Shown: positions 32,625 to 44,680 of the stretch, piece after piece | How the letters are laid out: each line of letters opens with the position of its first letter | Numbering within the stretch: position 1 is the first letter of the stretch | Assembly (NCBI GenBank): GCA_026873275.1 | Contig: JANTUC010000003.1 | Coordinates: forward strand, 868,001-932,000 | Source of the DNA: Pseudopithomyces maydicus | Taxonomy: Eukaryota; Ascomycota; Dothideomycetes; Pleosporales; Didymosphaeriaceae | Length of the DNA: 64,000 bases | Direction: 5' to 3' | Notes under the pieces: model-generated | Seen by the model: the letters and a program-made list of their open reading frames with translations, nothing else | What the model was told of the DNA's origin: nothing | Databases searched by the model: none | Program-made: the position numbers and the translations under genes

Positions 32625-33422
32625 ATGTCGAAACCAAAATCATTTCCTGCGATTCACGGTGGCTGTTTCTGCGGCTCTACCAGATACCGCCTTGAAACTG
32701 CACCTTTGTTCTGCTTTGCGTGCCACTGCACAGACTGTAATAAACACACGGGCAGCGTTTACGCCTGCTTCACATCAATCGAGGTCGACTTTATCACTTC
32801 TATTGGCGCTTTACCCCCGAAGATTACCACCATGGTTCGTCCTACCGGGGTCATCAGGCACACCGCCTCTTGTGGGAAATGTGGAACACGCCTTTGGGCT
32901 AGTGGAGATACGACGCCGGTAACTGCAGATGTCACCACTGGCAGCCTCGACCTTCCAACTTTGATGGAACCGGACTTACACTCGTACATTGAGAGCAAGA
33001 TTCCCTGGGTCGTTCTACCGGAGGGGACGAAGACATGCAGAGGCCCGTTCGACTTCAGGAAACACTGGCCGAAAAGCAGTTTAAAGAGACTAGAGGCTGC
33101 ACTTCAGAGAGCCCGAGATAGACAGCAAGCAAGGCAAGCAGCTGTGATTCGGCACGAAACTGAAGAAGAGAAAGAGACCGACAAAACGCCTACTGCACAG
33201 ACGCCAGACGAACAGGATGAAGCTGTAGAGGATGACGAGGAATTCGAGAGGAGGTATCAGGAAACGGAGAAGGCACTGCAAGAAAGGCTCGAGCAGTTGA
33301 GTCTCAGGCTGAAGGATCATGAGATAGATGAGAAGGCGACCCCACCTTCTGCCGTTCCCGTGGGAGATTCAGCGACAACTCAAGACCCTAAAGTCCCAGC
33401 AGCTACCGTATCTGATTCCTAA
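32625..33422 (+). CDS. GFA/CENP-V (Mss4-like) zinc-binding protein with charged C-terminal extension
   Basis: Single exon, 265 residues. The first 140 residues form a Mss4-like fold of the glutathione-dependent formaldehyde-activating/CENP-V family. GGCFCGSTRYRL gives Cys14 and Cys16; FACHCTDCNKHTG gives Cys33, Cys35 and Cys38; SCGKCGTRLWASGD supplies the last zinc ligands. Bacterial relatives help form the glutathione-formaldehyde adduct, but most fungal members have no tested activity. The last 110 residues are very different: rich in Glu, Lys, Gln and Arg, with coiled-coil character (LEAALQRARDRQQARQA, EFERRYQETEKALQERLEQL), ending in a Ser/Thr/Pro tail. Ordinary members stop soon after the zinc domain, so this tail is unusual. 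The first ATG in frame is used. Confidence 0.85.
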   Translation: MSKPKSFPAIHGGCFCGSTRYRLETAPLFCFACHCTDCNKHTGSVYACFTSIEVDFITSIGALPPKITTMVRPTGVIRHTASCGKCGTRLWASGDTTPVTADVTTGSLDLPTLMEPDLHSYIESKIPWVVLPEGTKTCRGPFDFRKHWPKSSLKRLEAALQRARDRQQARQAAVIRHETEEEKETDKTPTAQTPDEQDEAVEDDEEFERRYQETEKALQERLEQLSLRLKDHEIDEKATPPSAVPVGDSATTQDPKVPAATVSDS

Positions 33423-33646
33423 ATTGTTTCTGATGATATACACATGTGGGCCGGGTCATGTTGAGCAAATTCAGCGGTTATCGACGAAGGCTAGCAACAA
33501 TGTATGAAATCGTATTGAAACACGTTCCAATTCTCGAAAAGTTGGAAAAATTGTTCATCGTATTATGAAGATGAATTTGTAGTGAGTGATGTGTTACAAA
33601 TTATATACTGTACACCTGTGCTTCCCTCGCTCATTGAATATCTCAT

Positions 33647-36070
33647 CTACAACCCCATATTCATTCCGTTGAACGGTACATCATTATACATTGCTCCGCC
33701 CTGCGGAGCCCACCCTCCGTAGTTATCATTGACATCATCCCACAAGTACAAGTCGCCATTCTGAAAAGCCGCTGAGAAATCAGCCATATCTGGACCGGCC
33801 ATAACCTGGTCGTTAAGTGCAGTTGCCTGTTCGGCGAAGCTTAGTGGGGTCGGATTCCATGAGAGAACATTCATGCCGCTGACCACGTATCCCAACTGTT
33901 GCTGCGCTTGCGTCGTTTGATTCTGATCCGTCAAGCCCGAAGAACTTGGACTCGGAAGCTGCGTCTGAGCTGTATATGCGGGCGTAGGAAGGAGTTCGGC
34001 CGGTGTGTTGGCTACGTTCGACCCAGTCATGGCTTGAATTTTCTTGTTGCGCTTTAAGTGGCCGCCGTTCCGTCTCCATTCCTGGTGATCGACGTGCCAT
34101 TTCAGCAGCTTTTCTCGGAATATGAAGCCCCAGTGGCCTGGAATCCTACATTTCTGTACACCCTCGGCCTCGTTAGTTAGCTTGATTACAGCGTCGACAT
34201 AGTAATCTGATTTGAGGCTTCTGGAGTCGATAACTTCGCCCATGCCCTCCGCATCGGCCCCAACGGCGTAGTCAACCTTCAGAAGGGCAACGAGAGCAAA
34301 ACACGCGCGAACAAACAATACTCCTGCAGACTTTTGCAGCTTTGACACTGGGATTTGGAGGAAACAGTCTAGGATGGAGTGCGCGGAGCTGATGCACATG
34401 ATTGTTGCGTTGATCTGGAGGGACGAGCGGGAGAGAAGGGTCTCAGGCTGGACACAAGCGTCGTCATCCAAGGCGGGGAGTGTCATGTGCCGATTTCTAA
34501 ATTCGGGTGCATCGTATTCTGCGTGCATTTAGTTGTTGAACATTTACTCTGTCTACAGGCAAAAGCGGTACTTACTGCCACCATCCATGGCGAATTCCCA
34601 CATCGACATCATATTTTGATGATATTCCATCAAGAGAGTCACTAATGGTGGTTAGATCAGTTGATCTCTAGAGATGAAGATTAGCTTACTCGTCATAACT
34701 TCGTCGGGAACCGCTTTCCTCCATTCTTGCATGCGGCGCTCAAATATCTTCAAGATAGCCTGTAGGCGTAACGCTGACAACTCGAAGCTCGTTGAGGCAT
34801 CATCGAAGCCAAAGGCTGTATAAGCTTCATCGGCAATGCGTTGAAGTCGCAACCATGCAATCAGTCGCTTGTCCTCGGTTTTGGGGCTTTTGAGAAGTAG
34901 CGTCTCACATTCTCCCATCCATGCATTAAATAATAAGATATTTGGTCTTCGAAACCGCATCGAAAGGCTATGGATGCGTTAGCTTTTATCTGTGCGAGAG
35001 ATGCACGAGGCTGTACCTACCCAGCGATAAGGGTATACAGAGAAAGAATGGTCCTGCAGTGCTCGAGCAGCTCTTCGGCGGAGGATATACGCTGAAGGGA
35101 TCTAATGGCTCGTTTTGGGAGCTGTTCGTGCGTTCTGGGCTTGGAAGCTAGTCCGAGTTCCAGTGCCATGCTGGCGGCTAGATTGGTGTATTGATAGATT
35201 TGCATCTGGCCAGGGTTGCTTGGGGGCGTATAATATGCAACTGACACAAATAACGCCTGTACATGCTGCAGTGACTTTTCACCATTGACAAACAGTGAAC
35301 GTGCATAAAAGTAGATGAGCTCCTCATGGAGCTTATTTGACAGGGTAGACCCCATACTCTGGCTGGCTGCAGCCATTACTGCCATGAAGAGAGCCGGTTT
35401 TTTAGACCTCAGCTCATCTACTGTGACGTTTTTCCCAATGGTAATGCCTGGATATTCTGCGAAGAGCTCTTCGCGGTAAAGATTCAGTAGAGTTGTTGCC
35501 AGCTCTGAAGAAATCACACCGCGGTCAATGATATCGCTGTCAGTCATGAGTAGGTCATTACGTGTCTCACTTCTTGCAACAATCTGGCGTGGCGGCCATT
35601 GATCGTTAGGTTTGATCGTCTCTTTGCTAGCAGTGCCGTCATGGCTCTGCGCATACCCTGACAATTTTCTTTCGGGGCTTTCAGCAGCTTCATCTTCATC
35701 CATTGACTCATGTTCATGGTCGCTATCCTCGACAGGCGATATTGATGAAGCAGGCTTCAACAACGAAGTGACTAAATCAGGATCACATAAGCATACAGTC
35801 ATTGTACGTTCCGATTCGAAGTTACTCACGCTGTTTCAGCTCTCTTTCCAACTCAGCCACGCGTACATCCGTCCTCTTCCGTTGCCTCCTTTTCGCAGGA
35901 GCAGCAAATACACATGTTCTTCCGGCTTTTGCGCACCTTTGACATTGGGAAGATGATGAGTTCGGGTTAACCAAACAACGGACTTTTGACACCCGGCAAG
36001 CTTCGCATGCCCTATTTAGTTGAACTTCGCCACTTTTCTTCGGGCCGTGTTCCACTGGACTCGGCAGCAT
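33647..36070 (-). CDS. Zn2Cys6 fungal transcription factor
   Basis: Exons on the minus strand are 36070-35830, 35771-35021, 34967-34690, 34641-34576 and 34518-33647, 735 residues, open throughout. The binuclear zinc cluster is at the N-terminus with cysteines at residues 22, 25, 32, 43, 46 and 53 (CEACRVSKVRC, then CQRCAKAGRTC). A basic linker (AKRRQRKRTDVRVAELERELKQ) with a short coiled coil suggests dimer binding. The middle homology region includes YREELFAEYPGITIG, HEELIYFYARSLFVNGEKS and NLAASMALELGLASKP, typical of fungal_trans-type regulators of the LEU3/War1 kind. The C-terminus is Gln/Asn/Pro-rich with an acidic-aromatic end (DLYLWDDVNDNYGGW), a plausible activation domain. Target genes cannot be told from the sequence. 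Intron positions give phase-consistent joints throughout. Confidence 0.92.
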
Positions 36071-36899
36071 GTTTTAATCCGTATGAGCAGCGTTCTTTTG
36101 ATCAACTTGTCCTCTTGGTCGGAAAAGGTAAGATAACCAAGTTGTGCGACCAGCTACTCGCCTACATCAATGCGACAAGCTGGCCGGCACTGGAAGGGTA
36201 AATTTTTAGCCCTTTTTCGCGTGAGGGATACCTTGGTCTTGGACTAGATGTAGATTGCTGTTTCTGATTACGAAAATGAGGCTCTTGATAAGCGATCTGG
36301 CGTCTAGAAGCAACGTGGAATGTGGGGTATTTCCAGGCCCACGGTATCAGCGGTGGCAAATGAAGGGCATTCAACATCAAGACCAGGGAGGCGTTGAGTT
36401 GATAGGTAGTAGCTTCCAGGCACCACGAGGTAGCTTGATGGAATTGCACGAGGTCTTTTCCTTGAACCGTTGCTGCCTTGGCGATCGTTGACTCTATGAT
36501 CCTTCAAATCCGCACCAAGCTATGCCAATAACGTCTAGCGTGCGCGATGACAAAGGCCATGAGGCACGTAAACGAATCAAACTCGTTTTGTGTCATCACC
36601 AAACTCCGGATCAATGTTCCGAACCCCGTTCGGTGTTAGTCTTTCTATTTCGCAAGATTGAGAAATAATCTTGAAGTGTGTTTGCGTACGCAAATGCTCA
36701 CGAGTGGTCCACCTGCCCAGGTGGTAGGCAATGACGCGGCGCTCCAAGTCGTACACATTTCTCGCACGAGCAAGACGTCTACCAAGTACAGGGCAGGTTA
36801 AGCGAACATGTCAATTCCATACTGACTCCGCTGGTGAAAGCACCATTATTGCATGTGGGCAGAGAGCTAGACACATTCGCTGCTTGCATCGACCAGTCT
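36071..36899. other. Intergenic, no gene seen
   Basis: Promoter side of the Zn2Cys6 gene and 3' flank of the small secreted-protein gene. No supported coding frame. Confidence 0.55.
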
Positions 36900-37442
36900 C
36901 TAAAGATTATCTCCCTTCCCTGTGTCCAAACCGGCACACCAATAATCCGCGACACAATTACCTCTCGCACCGTCTTCCCTCACTCGAATTGCTGTCTCTC
37001 CATCCTTGAAGCATATGTAATCCTCATCATCAAGCTTTGCATCCCCAGCTAGAGCTCCCTTTGTCCCCTGCGCCGCGTCTGCCGCAATGCTCGCAGAAAA
37101 CAGCTTATCCCTCCACACCTTGATCCTCCATTTTACTCCTTCCCATGGCTCTGGCGGCTGTGCAACGAGTGCAGCCCTGTCTGGTTTCGGGGCCTTCGTA
37201 TCGGGATCGACGTCCGTAAGGTTGAGTGGTTGCTTAAAGTAAGCAATGAGGGTAAAGTTGTCTCTTGGAGACGGGTTATCATCATTGTTTCTCGACCGAG
37301 GAACACAAGTCGCAAGATAAATGTTATGGGCCTTTGCTGCAGGTGCAGCAATCGCGTCAGTGGTCCGAGGTAGAGCTGGATGCGCAACCGCCGTGTATGG
37401 CACTGCATCGAGAAGCAGTAAAAAGATGACGGAGAGCCGCAT
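36900..37442 (-). CDS. Small secreted protein, unknown function
   Basis: Single exon, 180 residues. The first 20 residues are a clear signal peptide (MRLSVIFLLLLDAVPYTAVA, then HP). The mature part has four cysteines: one in YLATCVPR, one in EDYICFKDG and two in GNCVADYWCAG, enough for two disulfides. Two potential N-glycosylation sites (NFT, NLT) are present. No enzyme motif, repeat or GPI signal is visible. Size, signal peptide and cysteines fit the broad class of fungal small secreted proteins, some of which are effectors, but nothing here proves a host role. It stands alone at the edge of an 8-kb gene-free region. Confidence 0.75.
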   Translation of the reverse strand: MRLSVIFLLLLDAVPYTAVAHPALPRTTDAIAAPAAKAHNIYLATCVPRSRNNDDNPSPRDNFTLIAYFKQPLNLTDVDPDTKAPKPDRAALVAQPPEPWEGVKWRIKVWRDKLFSASIAADAAQGTKGALAGDAKLDDEDYICFKDGETAIRVREDGARGNCVADYWCAGLDTGKGDNL

Positions 37443-39500
37443 AGCTAGTGCTCGAGTCCAATCAAGTCCTTTTGATTCTTATCGGTTGGACGAGTTGAAT
37501 GCGTGAGCGTTGATCCGCACCCCGAGACGAATTTATACACCGCCGAGGGAAAGGTTCGCGGAGCCACGACTACCGGGTCGGCATTCGTCAATTATGGCTC
37601 ATTTAATCGAATATGGTGGGATAAGCACGTTTTACATCTCTCCATGGCTCGCGTAGCGTCAGCTCGAGGCGGTTAATCTATTCCACGTGCGATGCCGACT
37701 TCATATATAAGCCTAGGCGCGGCTACCAATATCTGGATACTTTCAATGATGACGGAATCTTACGGTTACGAGCATATGTAGAGAATCGCAAAGTTAGGCG
37801 AAGAGGAAGGTATACCGGATATGGCTTCAGAACGGTTGAAGTCAGACACAGTGTACATAGCCGTTCAGCCGATTGTTCAAAGAACCCACAATCGCGAGCC
37901 ATATGGTGAACAGTTGCTTGATCTCCCCCATTGGCTTGAAAATACCAAATATTTCTGGCCTGAAAAACATTTCAGTCGGGTTTGTCAACTCTATGCTACT
38001 CACACAACCGATAAGGGAGCTTTTATATACCATCTGCACCACTTTTCTTTTCTCCATTATACCCCTCGTGGGTTGACATAGCACTTTGAAACCACTTCGG
38101 TCTTATGAATGTGCCAAAAGAGTTCTAGCTTAAAATTACCCATTCTCTTTCTCTTCTCGATCCTTCTTTGTATGTTCGTTTACCTCAACCCCGGTGGTTT
38201 AGACAGAAAACGTCCATCAAGATACGGCAGAACAAGGTCATTATCGTAGTCGCTCTAAATAACACTTCTAGCAACTCTGCAATACTAAATTCTCATTGTT
38301 CTATATTATTTGTTACTATGATCATGAGCAAATATGTGCAAAGATGCTGCAACTATTTCTAACGCCAGAGCGATGACCTAAAATGCCAATCGCTCGTCTT
38401 CACTCCGCGGCGGAGGTATTTCACCATCCGAAGAACCTCCAATGGGGCCGTTTCGACCAAATTGACATTTTCATGCAAACCAAAAGAAGGAATGGAAATG
38501 CGCTTTGTCAATGTCGGAACATTGGCTAGGAAGACAAATGTCCTCACAAAAAATACCAAGGAGGCATAGTCAGCCACCAGCGAACATTGGTTTTATTTGC
38601 AAAGTGTGCACTTTTCTTGATCCTCCCCCTCGTGCGCCTTTCGGAAGAATCTGACAACAATCTGCTAGCGTTTAATAATGAATGTATTTGTAAACATGAG
38701 TGTTCTACTTCCTCACTATCGCAGCTATAGTTCTCTATCACATCTATCGGTGGAATTACAATGAAACCCGCGGCTATGCTAAACCAAAGTGATGAAATCT
38801 CGAAGCACAGTCTCAAATATTCAGCAAACTTAAGTCTCGGGTGGGTATACAGCCTATTGGGTTGGCAAACTGGTGATGATATTACACGGCGTAGGGAACC
38901 CATAAGATATAGACATGTGCTTATACTCTCAGGGAACGTCTTAGTAACTTAAGATGAGAATTAGGTAATTTCTAGAAAAACGAAGTATATTTGGTAATCA
39001 TTCCTGTCCCTTGTCTGGAAATTTGGGTTGGTGATTTCGTGTACTATACAACTGTACTGATCATGTACTGATACGAGAAGAGCACCATGTATGTGTGTTA
39101 AAAAGGACTACAGTTTCGGATGCTGACCAAAGTATTGGCCATTCATTAAATTTCCAGGTCGTTTTCTTACCAACTACTCCATCTGCTACAATACTGTAGT
39201 ATGACTTCGCGTTCGCGACCAAAGTGAGCACTTGGGAAACCTTGCATGCTCTCCCTTAACGAGTATCGATCAGCTTGGACAGCACATAACTTATACGCCA
39301 ATCACATATCCCCTATTCCATGTGATGAGCACTATTCCATGACCGCATCATCACAATGCCGAGGCAACGACGAAGGAATGACAGATCAGGACTTAAAACA
39401 CACACCAGACCGTGTAATGCGTACCTGTCTCGTCTGCCAGGATCAAACTGCTTTCGTGGCCTCTAAGAGGATCTGACTTTACATCTCCGATCAATCCTAT
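37443..39500. other. AT-rich gene-free region
   Basis: About 2 kb with short frames on both strands only. No transposase, reverse transcriptase or tRNA signal was seen. It begins the long gene-free interval in front of nsdD. Confidence 0.5.
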
Positions 39501-42500
39501 TCACCCACCCAATGGACCAGGCACACCGCGCCGCGCAGAGCACCCTCACCGTATTCGCTACCCGAACCGAGGTGTTTGCTTCCTAACTTTCATCTGATTA
39601 TACGGTCAGACTACGGTACTCCCCAAAACCCGGAACAGCCCAATACACAGTTTTCGTCATATTTCCCTATTTCCCTAGGCCGAAATCCCGCATCCTTTCC
39701 TTCCATCACGATGTCGATTCTTTCCAGAGTCTTCCGTCCAAGCCCCTTCCCTGCGCGACCACCCCATCCTCCAAGCCACATCGCCTCTACACCGCCCCTT
39801 CGGCCTGCAGAGCGTCTTCGTAATCCCCATCATCTCGCAAAACGCCCTGCGACCACACAAACGGATACATATGTACCCGCCCCGCCGTGCACCGTTCCAA
39901 GGGTATGCCGGAGTTGTCAGGTCAGAAAAGCACCTATTGGTCTACGGACATGAGCTCTACCAATGGTGGCGATGAAGATGCGGGGAGGATCACGGCGGAT
40001 GGATGCATTAGTGCCCAGGACGATGACCTGGTAAGGTGGTGAGATTGTAGCATGCCTGCCATGCTTATCTTTCCACACAAGTCTCGGACGAACCGAACGG
40101 ACGGTCAATGCGCCGGTGTACATACATATGTATGGTAAAATCGAATCCAGTCCGGGGGTTCACGCATAGTTGAGGATTCGACGTGCTTACTCGGGAGAGA
40201 CAAGGGGAAGGAATGGCATTCCTAGGGTATACAGTTTACCTATTCGAAAAAGCCTCACGTGCGGATTTTGACAAAGTGACCCTGAAAGTTTGCGATTTTC
40301 TTTTAGCCTGCTGCAGTGGAATTTTTGCGCGGCAACTACGGCAGCGCCCTCCTTGATCGGCGGTCGGTTGGACTGTTGAAACATTAGCTGAGCTGTTTTT
40401 CCCGAGTCAAGGGCTATGCCTGGTTTTGCTGACGTGCCCAACGGGGGCATATCGTCGTGCCTCGTGCTCACTATCACCAGGGCCTGGGGGATTACCAGTT
40501 AGGTAAACGACGACGTGAGCACGGCCCGAAATGGGCTGTCACCTCCCACTCCTTCCCAAGTTGGATGAGCATACTTTGGTTAGGGAGCCTCATTCAACTC
40601 GATTGTGCCATTGGCTGTTGGCAAAGCATCACATGGCATGTGCGTTGTTGTCATTCGCTGTGTAGTGGCATCCCGAATACTTGGGAATTGTTCACAATTA
40701 TCATCTCTCGAGGCTCCAGGTCCAAGCCTGCATAGAGATTGCAACATCCAATTGTTGTGGGGCGATCACAGTCGCAAGGTCGGCGACAGCTGGTGCCCGG
40801 GGTCAGCATGTCGATGATCAACTACTGATCGCCTATGCTTCCTTGTCTTATGCTGCAGGCTTCCAAAAGCAGATCGTGACATGGCCGCATCTGCACATCT
40901 CCCTGCATTGGGGATCCGCGCTTTGGTCTCCCTGTGATCTCCACCCTCGTCTTCTCGAACACCGTTGGACGAATGTAGCAACGGTAGCCGTAAAATTTCA
41001 AAATGAGTGGGGTTGCCGCATCAACATCAGCGATCCTCGCTCCTATAGGCGAACCAAGCCAGGGGCACGTCCACGTCTTGGCGTCTATATAACGATATGC
41101 CGTCGGCATACGGCAGGTGTGAAACGCATAAGAGTCAGACGCCACAGCGACGATACCTCCTTTTGCTTTTGCGAGGCGCTCGAGGGAGGCTTAACGGCCC
41201 TAGAAAGCATGTCGTACGATTTGCAGAAAAACAAAAATTCTAGGTGAAGTGTTCAGAGTCATGGTGTTGCGAGCCTAGTGTCTAGTTCAGCCTGCAGGAA
41301 TAAAAGCAGTAAGGTCCTGTGATACATTCACCGACAAAGTGGGAGCCATGGCAATAACTGGCGAGGTGCATGCATGGCCAGGGTCGGATCGAGATTTCTG
41401 CGCTTTAACCTATAACATGCAGGGTGTGGAGACGCTATGGCTTGAACAGCCGATTGAATGGTGGTACCTACGGCGATAGAAGATGCGAGTTGTCACAAAC
41501 AGGTTTCTAGCGGCGCAGCAACACGTGAAGTTGATGGATACGTGGGTGTGCAATCACTCGGCCTTCGGGTCGTTGAAGAATCTCCGCAGATGCACATGTA
41601 ACACAGCAGCATTGCCATGGCCGCAACACTGCAAATGGGGTGATGAGCCAGCAGCAAGTCCGAGGCGTTTAGAGCAAGTCGCCTGGAACCGACCCGACAC
41701 GGATTGACAAATCGATGCGATAGGGCAGCGTTTCGCGGCAGACGGTTGACGTGCGCATTACCCGTTCCGCAGCGTTATTGACTTTGATTAGCAATGGTGG
41801 AATGCATCGACTCGGACGACTGATCTGGCGCAGAGGCGGTACCGGTAGCGCAGACTGCAACGCCCCGAGACGCCCAACTGTAATCAATTTACCTTCCAAT
41901 ACAAATTCAGGGACTGGGCCATGGAATCCTTGGGCATAGGGACGGTTGTGGGGCGTGTGCCTGTCCATCTCCGCAAAGTGTGGGGCAGGCAGGCGTGGTG
42001 TTGAGTGCACGCTCGCAGCTGCAGTATCACATGTTCCAGGCTAGTTGTGGTTGGTCAAATCTCGAAATAGATGCCGGCAGAATTGGCCACGGCTTTCACA
42101 GCCATTGCACGAATACGAGACATGTTCGAAGCGAAGAGCAGAAGGAGATTCGCGAACCCGTGTCCCAGGCTTGACAGGTCAGGTGGGTTGCGATTCCTCG
42201 CAGGTTTTACGGAGGTGTTTTGAGTGGATCTTTGTCTTCGACGACCCGTCCGAGGATAAATAATGCGAGTGCAGATACTGCGTAGTTCGTAGAAGCTGGC
42301 ATGGGCCCAACCAGGGTCGGTGAGTTTCGAGACTGCAAAATCAATGAATAGCTTGCCGAGTCGCGTAGCAACGCAAGAATGAACCGATGTCTGACACGTG
42401 AACAGATACAAAGGAGGAAGGCGCAGTATCATGGCCCGTTCCAAGTCAGCGTAGAGTGGCGCGACACGCAAGAGAAGATGGGGGACAGGAGCGGGAACCA

Positions 42501-43400
42501 GCAGGCTCGGGTAGCAGGATTTTCTCAAGTTGGCCATCAGACGTCGTTTGAGCGTCAGTCCTGACTCTTGAAACAGGAGCCGGGTGAAACATGGCAAAAG
42601 GGCAATGTAACGGTTTGTGGGGCCTTCGCTTCGCGTATCGTCGAGCAGCTGGATCTGTCGACGTGCGCGGAGGATGGTCTCGACTTGTGGCTTCGGACTT
42701 TTGGCGCTGGAAATTGTCGACCTAACAGCGAAGGCCCAGCAAACCTTGTCGGGTCTTATTTAGATTTTGACAGCTCGATGCGCAGGATCTCACTCAGACA
42801 TGCAGAGCATACATGACGTGCCCGGGTAATAACCATGGCCAATTATACCCCACCTCGTGTATCTAATTGGCGTCGATAATGATATGGCCGACTCGCGCAA
42901 CACCGAGATAACGGTCCGGGGGGCCTTGATGACGGCGGCGGACCCTGTTGGCATGGAGCTGGGAAGCAGCAGATGCGCCTGAGAAGCTGGCAGAAATAGC
43001 GCGCTAAAGAGTGGTCGACGTTGCCATGCATGTCTACCTACGGTACTGGTTCCTGTCAAGACGATAAGCCGTAGCTGCAAGGCTCCGATATTGCCGCGTG
43101 CCCGTAATCCAATCCGGAGGAAAAGCTGTATGCAGTTAACGGTCGTACCACAAATCTACCCGCGCAGGATCACGGCAACCGGAGGTGAGATGGTTAGATG
43201 CGGAGCAAGGTGCTCCCTAGGCCTGGCTTCGCACATGATGAATCGTCGAGGATGATCGGTGTGCGGGCTGGATGACATTTGACATGGTGCGTGGTGCGTG
43301 GTGCGAACCGTCCGTATGTTACGGTTGTACTTGACGTGTGGGCAGCACAAGGCCGTGGAAGCTAGAGGAGTGGTGGCTCTACAGATACCCACTTTTTCCA
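39501..43400. other. Mixed-composition gene-free region
   Basis: Frames such as 40681-41247 (plus) and 42055-42597 (minus) are fairly long but lack an early ATG, have no domain and no flanking splice pattern. I see no gene or repeat that I can support. A long non-coding transcript or distal promoter of nsdD is possible. Confidence 0.45.
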
Positions 43401-44585
43401 TGATGCTAGCCTAACGCCTTCTCCGCTTGTTCGACGTTGCAAGCCACAGCTCCGGGTGGGAGATGGGTGGACGAGCGCACGCTGCAAGATTGTGGCACGC
43501 GGTACCGACGATGAAGCTAGGTCGGCACGGCACTCTGGACTGCAGTGACTCACGGGATGATGCCTGCTTGGTCTCGTGACGGCGGCTGCTTGGGTGGTCG
43601 AGCAGTCGAGGTAACGTCATGCCGCGGCCGCGGCGACACGATGGCGGTGGCAGAGGCTCGTGGCGCGGTGTACACGCTTGGGAGGGGCGGGTGGATGGGT
43701 GGTGTGCGTGTGTGTGCGTGCGTGCGCACGCGTGGGTGTGAGTGTCTTGTACCCGACCTGGCGACGGGCATGACGAGTGGTGCTCGTTGGTTTGTCGGAG
43801 AGAAACAACTGGGCCTGTTCGCCAAGAGGCGCGACGGCGTCAGATGGGTTGGATCTCGATTCAAGCGCCGATGGGCGATAGCGTGGCGGCGTGGGTGAGA
43901 TCCTGGGACAGGCCCGCGGTTCACGGGTGGTTTTGACAGCGGCGCGGGGCATTGCGGCCAGCGGCGAGCGGCGAGTGGAAGGGGGACAGACAGGCGGGCG
44001 GGCGGACAGGCGGGCGGACAGACGCTGGGCGCTGGCTGGGGAGCTGGCTGGGGAGCTGTCGGGGTGGGCGCGGGGGGTTGCACCAGCACGCGTGGGCAGC
44101 AGCAGCAGCAGGGCCAACGGCCGTACCAGCAGGCGTACCACCAGCAGCGCAGCGCTCTGCACACGATCTGGATAGGGAGGTTTGGGCGCGGCGGCGGGTG
44201 GGCCGAGGGCGGCGGGCTGTATTCTGTGCCATGCAGCCGGGACGTCAGCAGCAGAGGGCCCCCATGGCAATGCGTCAGGCCACTTTGCGTCGACTCGCGG
44301 CCAGGGGCGTCTGCGATCTGATCGCTGCCGAGGGCGAGGGCGATTTCGGCTACGCTGGTGGGCAGCCGGTCGGTCGGTGGAGTGGAGGCGTGGAGGACGG
44401 GCGCGAGATTGGACGGGTAGCCAGCCCGCGATCCGTCTGGTAGCGCCGATGGGCATGGCCATGAGCAGCGCGCGACGACGACGACGACGTGCAGCCACCG
44501 CCGTTGGGCATCGCGAGCGAGCGGCGGGCGGCCAGGGGCGCAGAGGGGGGCGAGGGCAGCGGTGGGCGCGGGCGGGCGACTCGTA

Positions 44586-44615
44586 CGCACCGCACCGCAC
44601 CGCACCGCACCGCAC
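44586..44615. repeat. (CGCAC)6 pentamer repeat
   Basis: Six exact CGCAC units about 980 bases upstream of the nsdD start codon. Confidence 0.9.
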
Positions 44616-44661
44616 GTCGACCTCCTTCTGTGCTGTACCGTACCCTCCCCTACCTACCTGA

Positions 44662-44680
44662 CTACCCTACCCTACCCTAT
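44662..44680. repeat. CTACC pentamer repeat, nsdD upstream region
   Basis: Nearly four CTACC units. The same pentamer occurs five times just upstream of the glutamate-cysteine ligase start (50682-50706). Confidence 0.8.

Noticed and set aside
40681..41247. 188-codon plus-strand frame
   Set aside because: Begins at TTG with no early ATG, has no recognisable motif and competes with frames on the other strand.
42055..42597. 180-codon minus-strand frame
   Set aside because: Begins at a TTG codon, has no recognisable motif, and lies in the gene-free interval before nsdD.
43550..44615. 351- and 332-codon minus-strand frames upstream of nsdD
   Set aside because: Two frames open over the same bases, begin at non-ATG codons and are extremely Arg/Pro/Ala-rich; explained by base composition.
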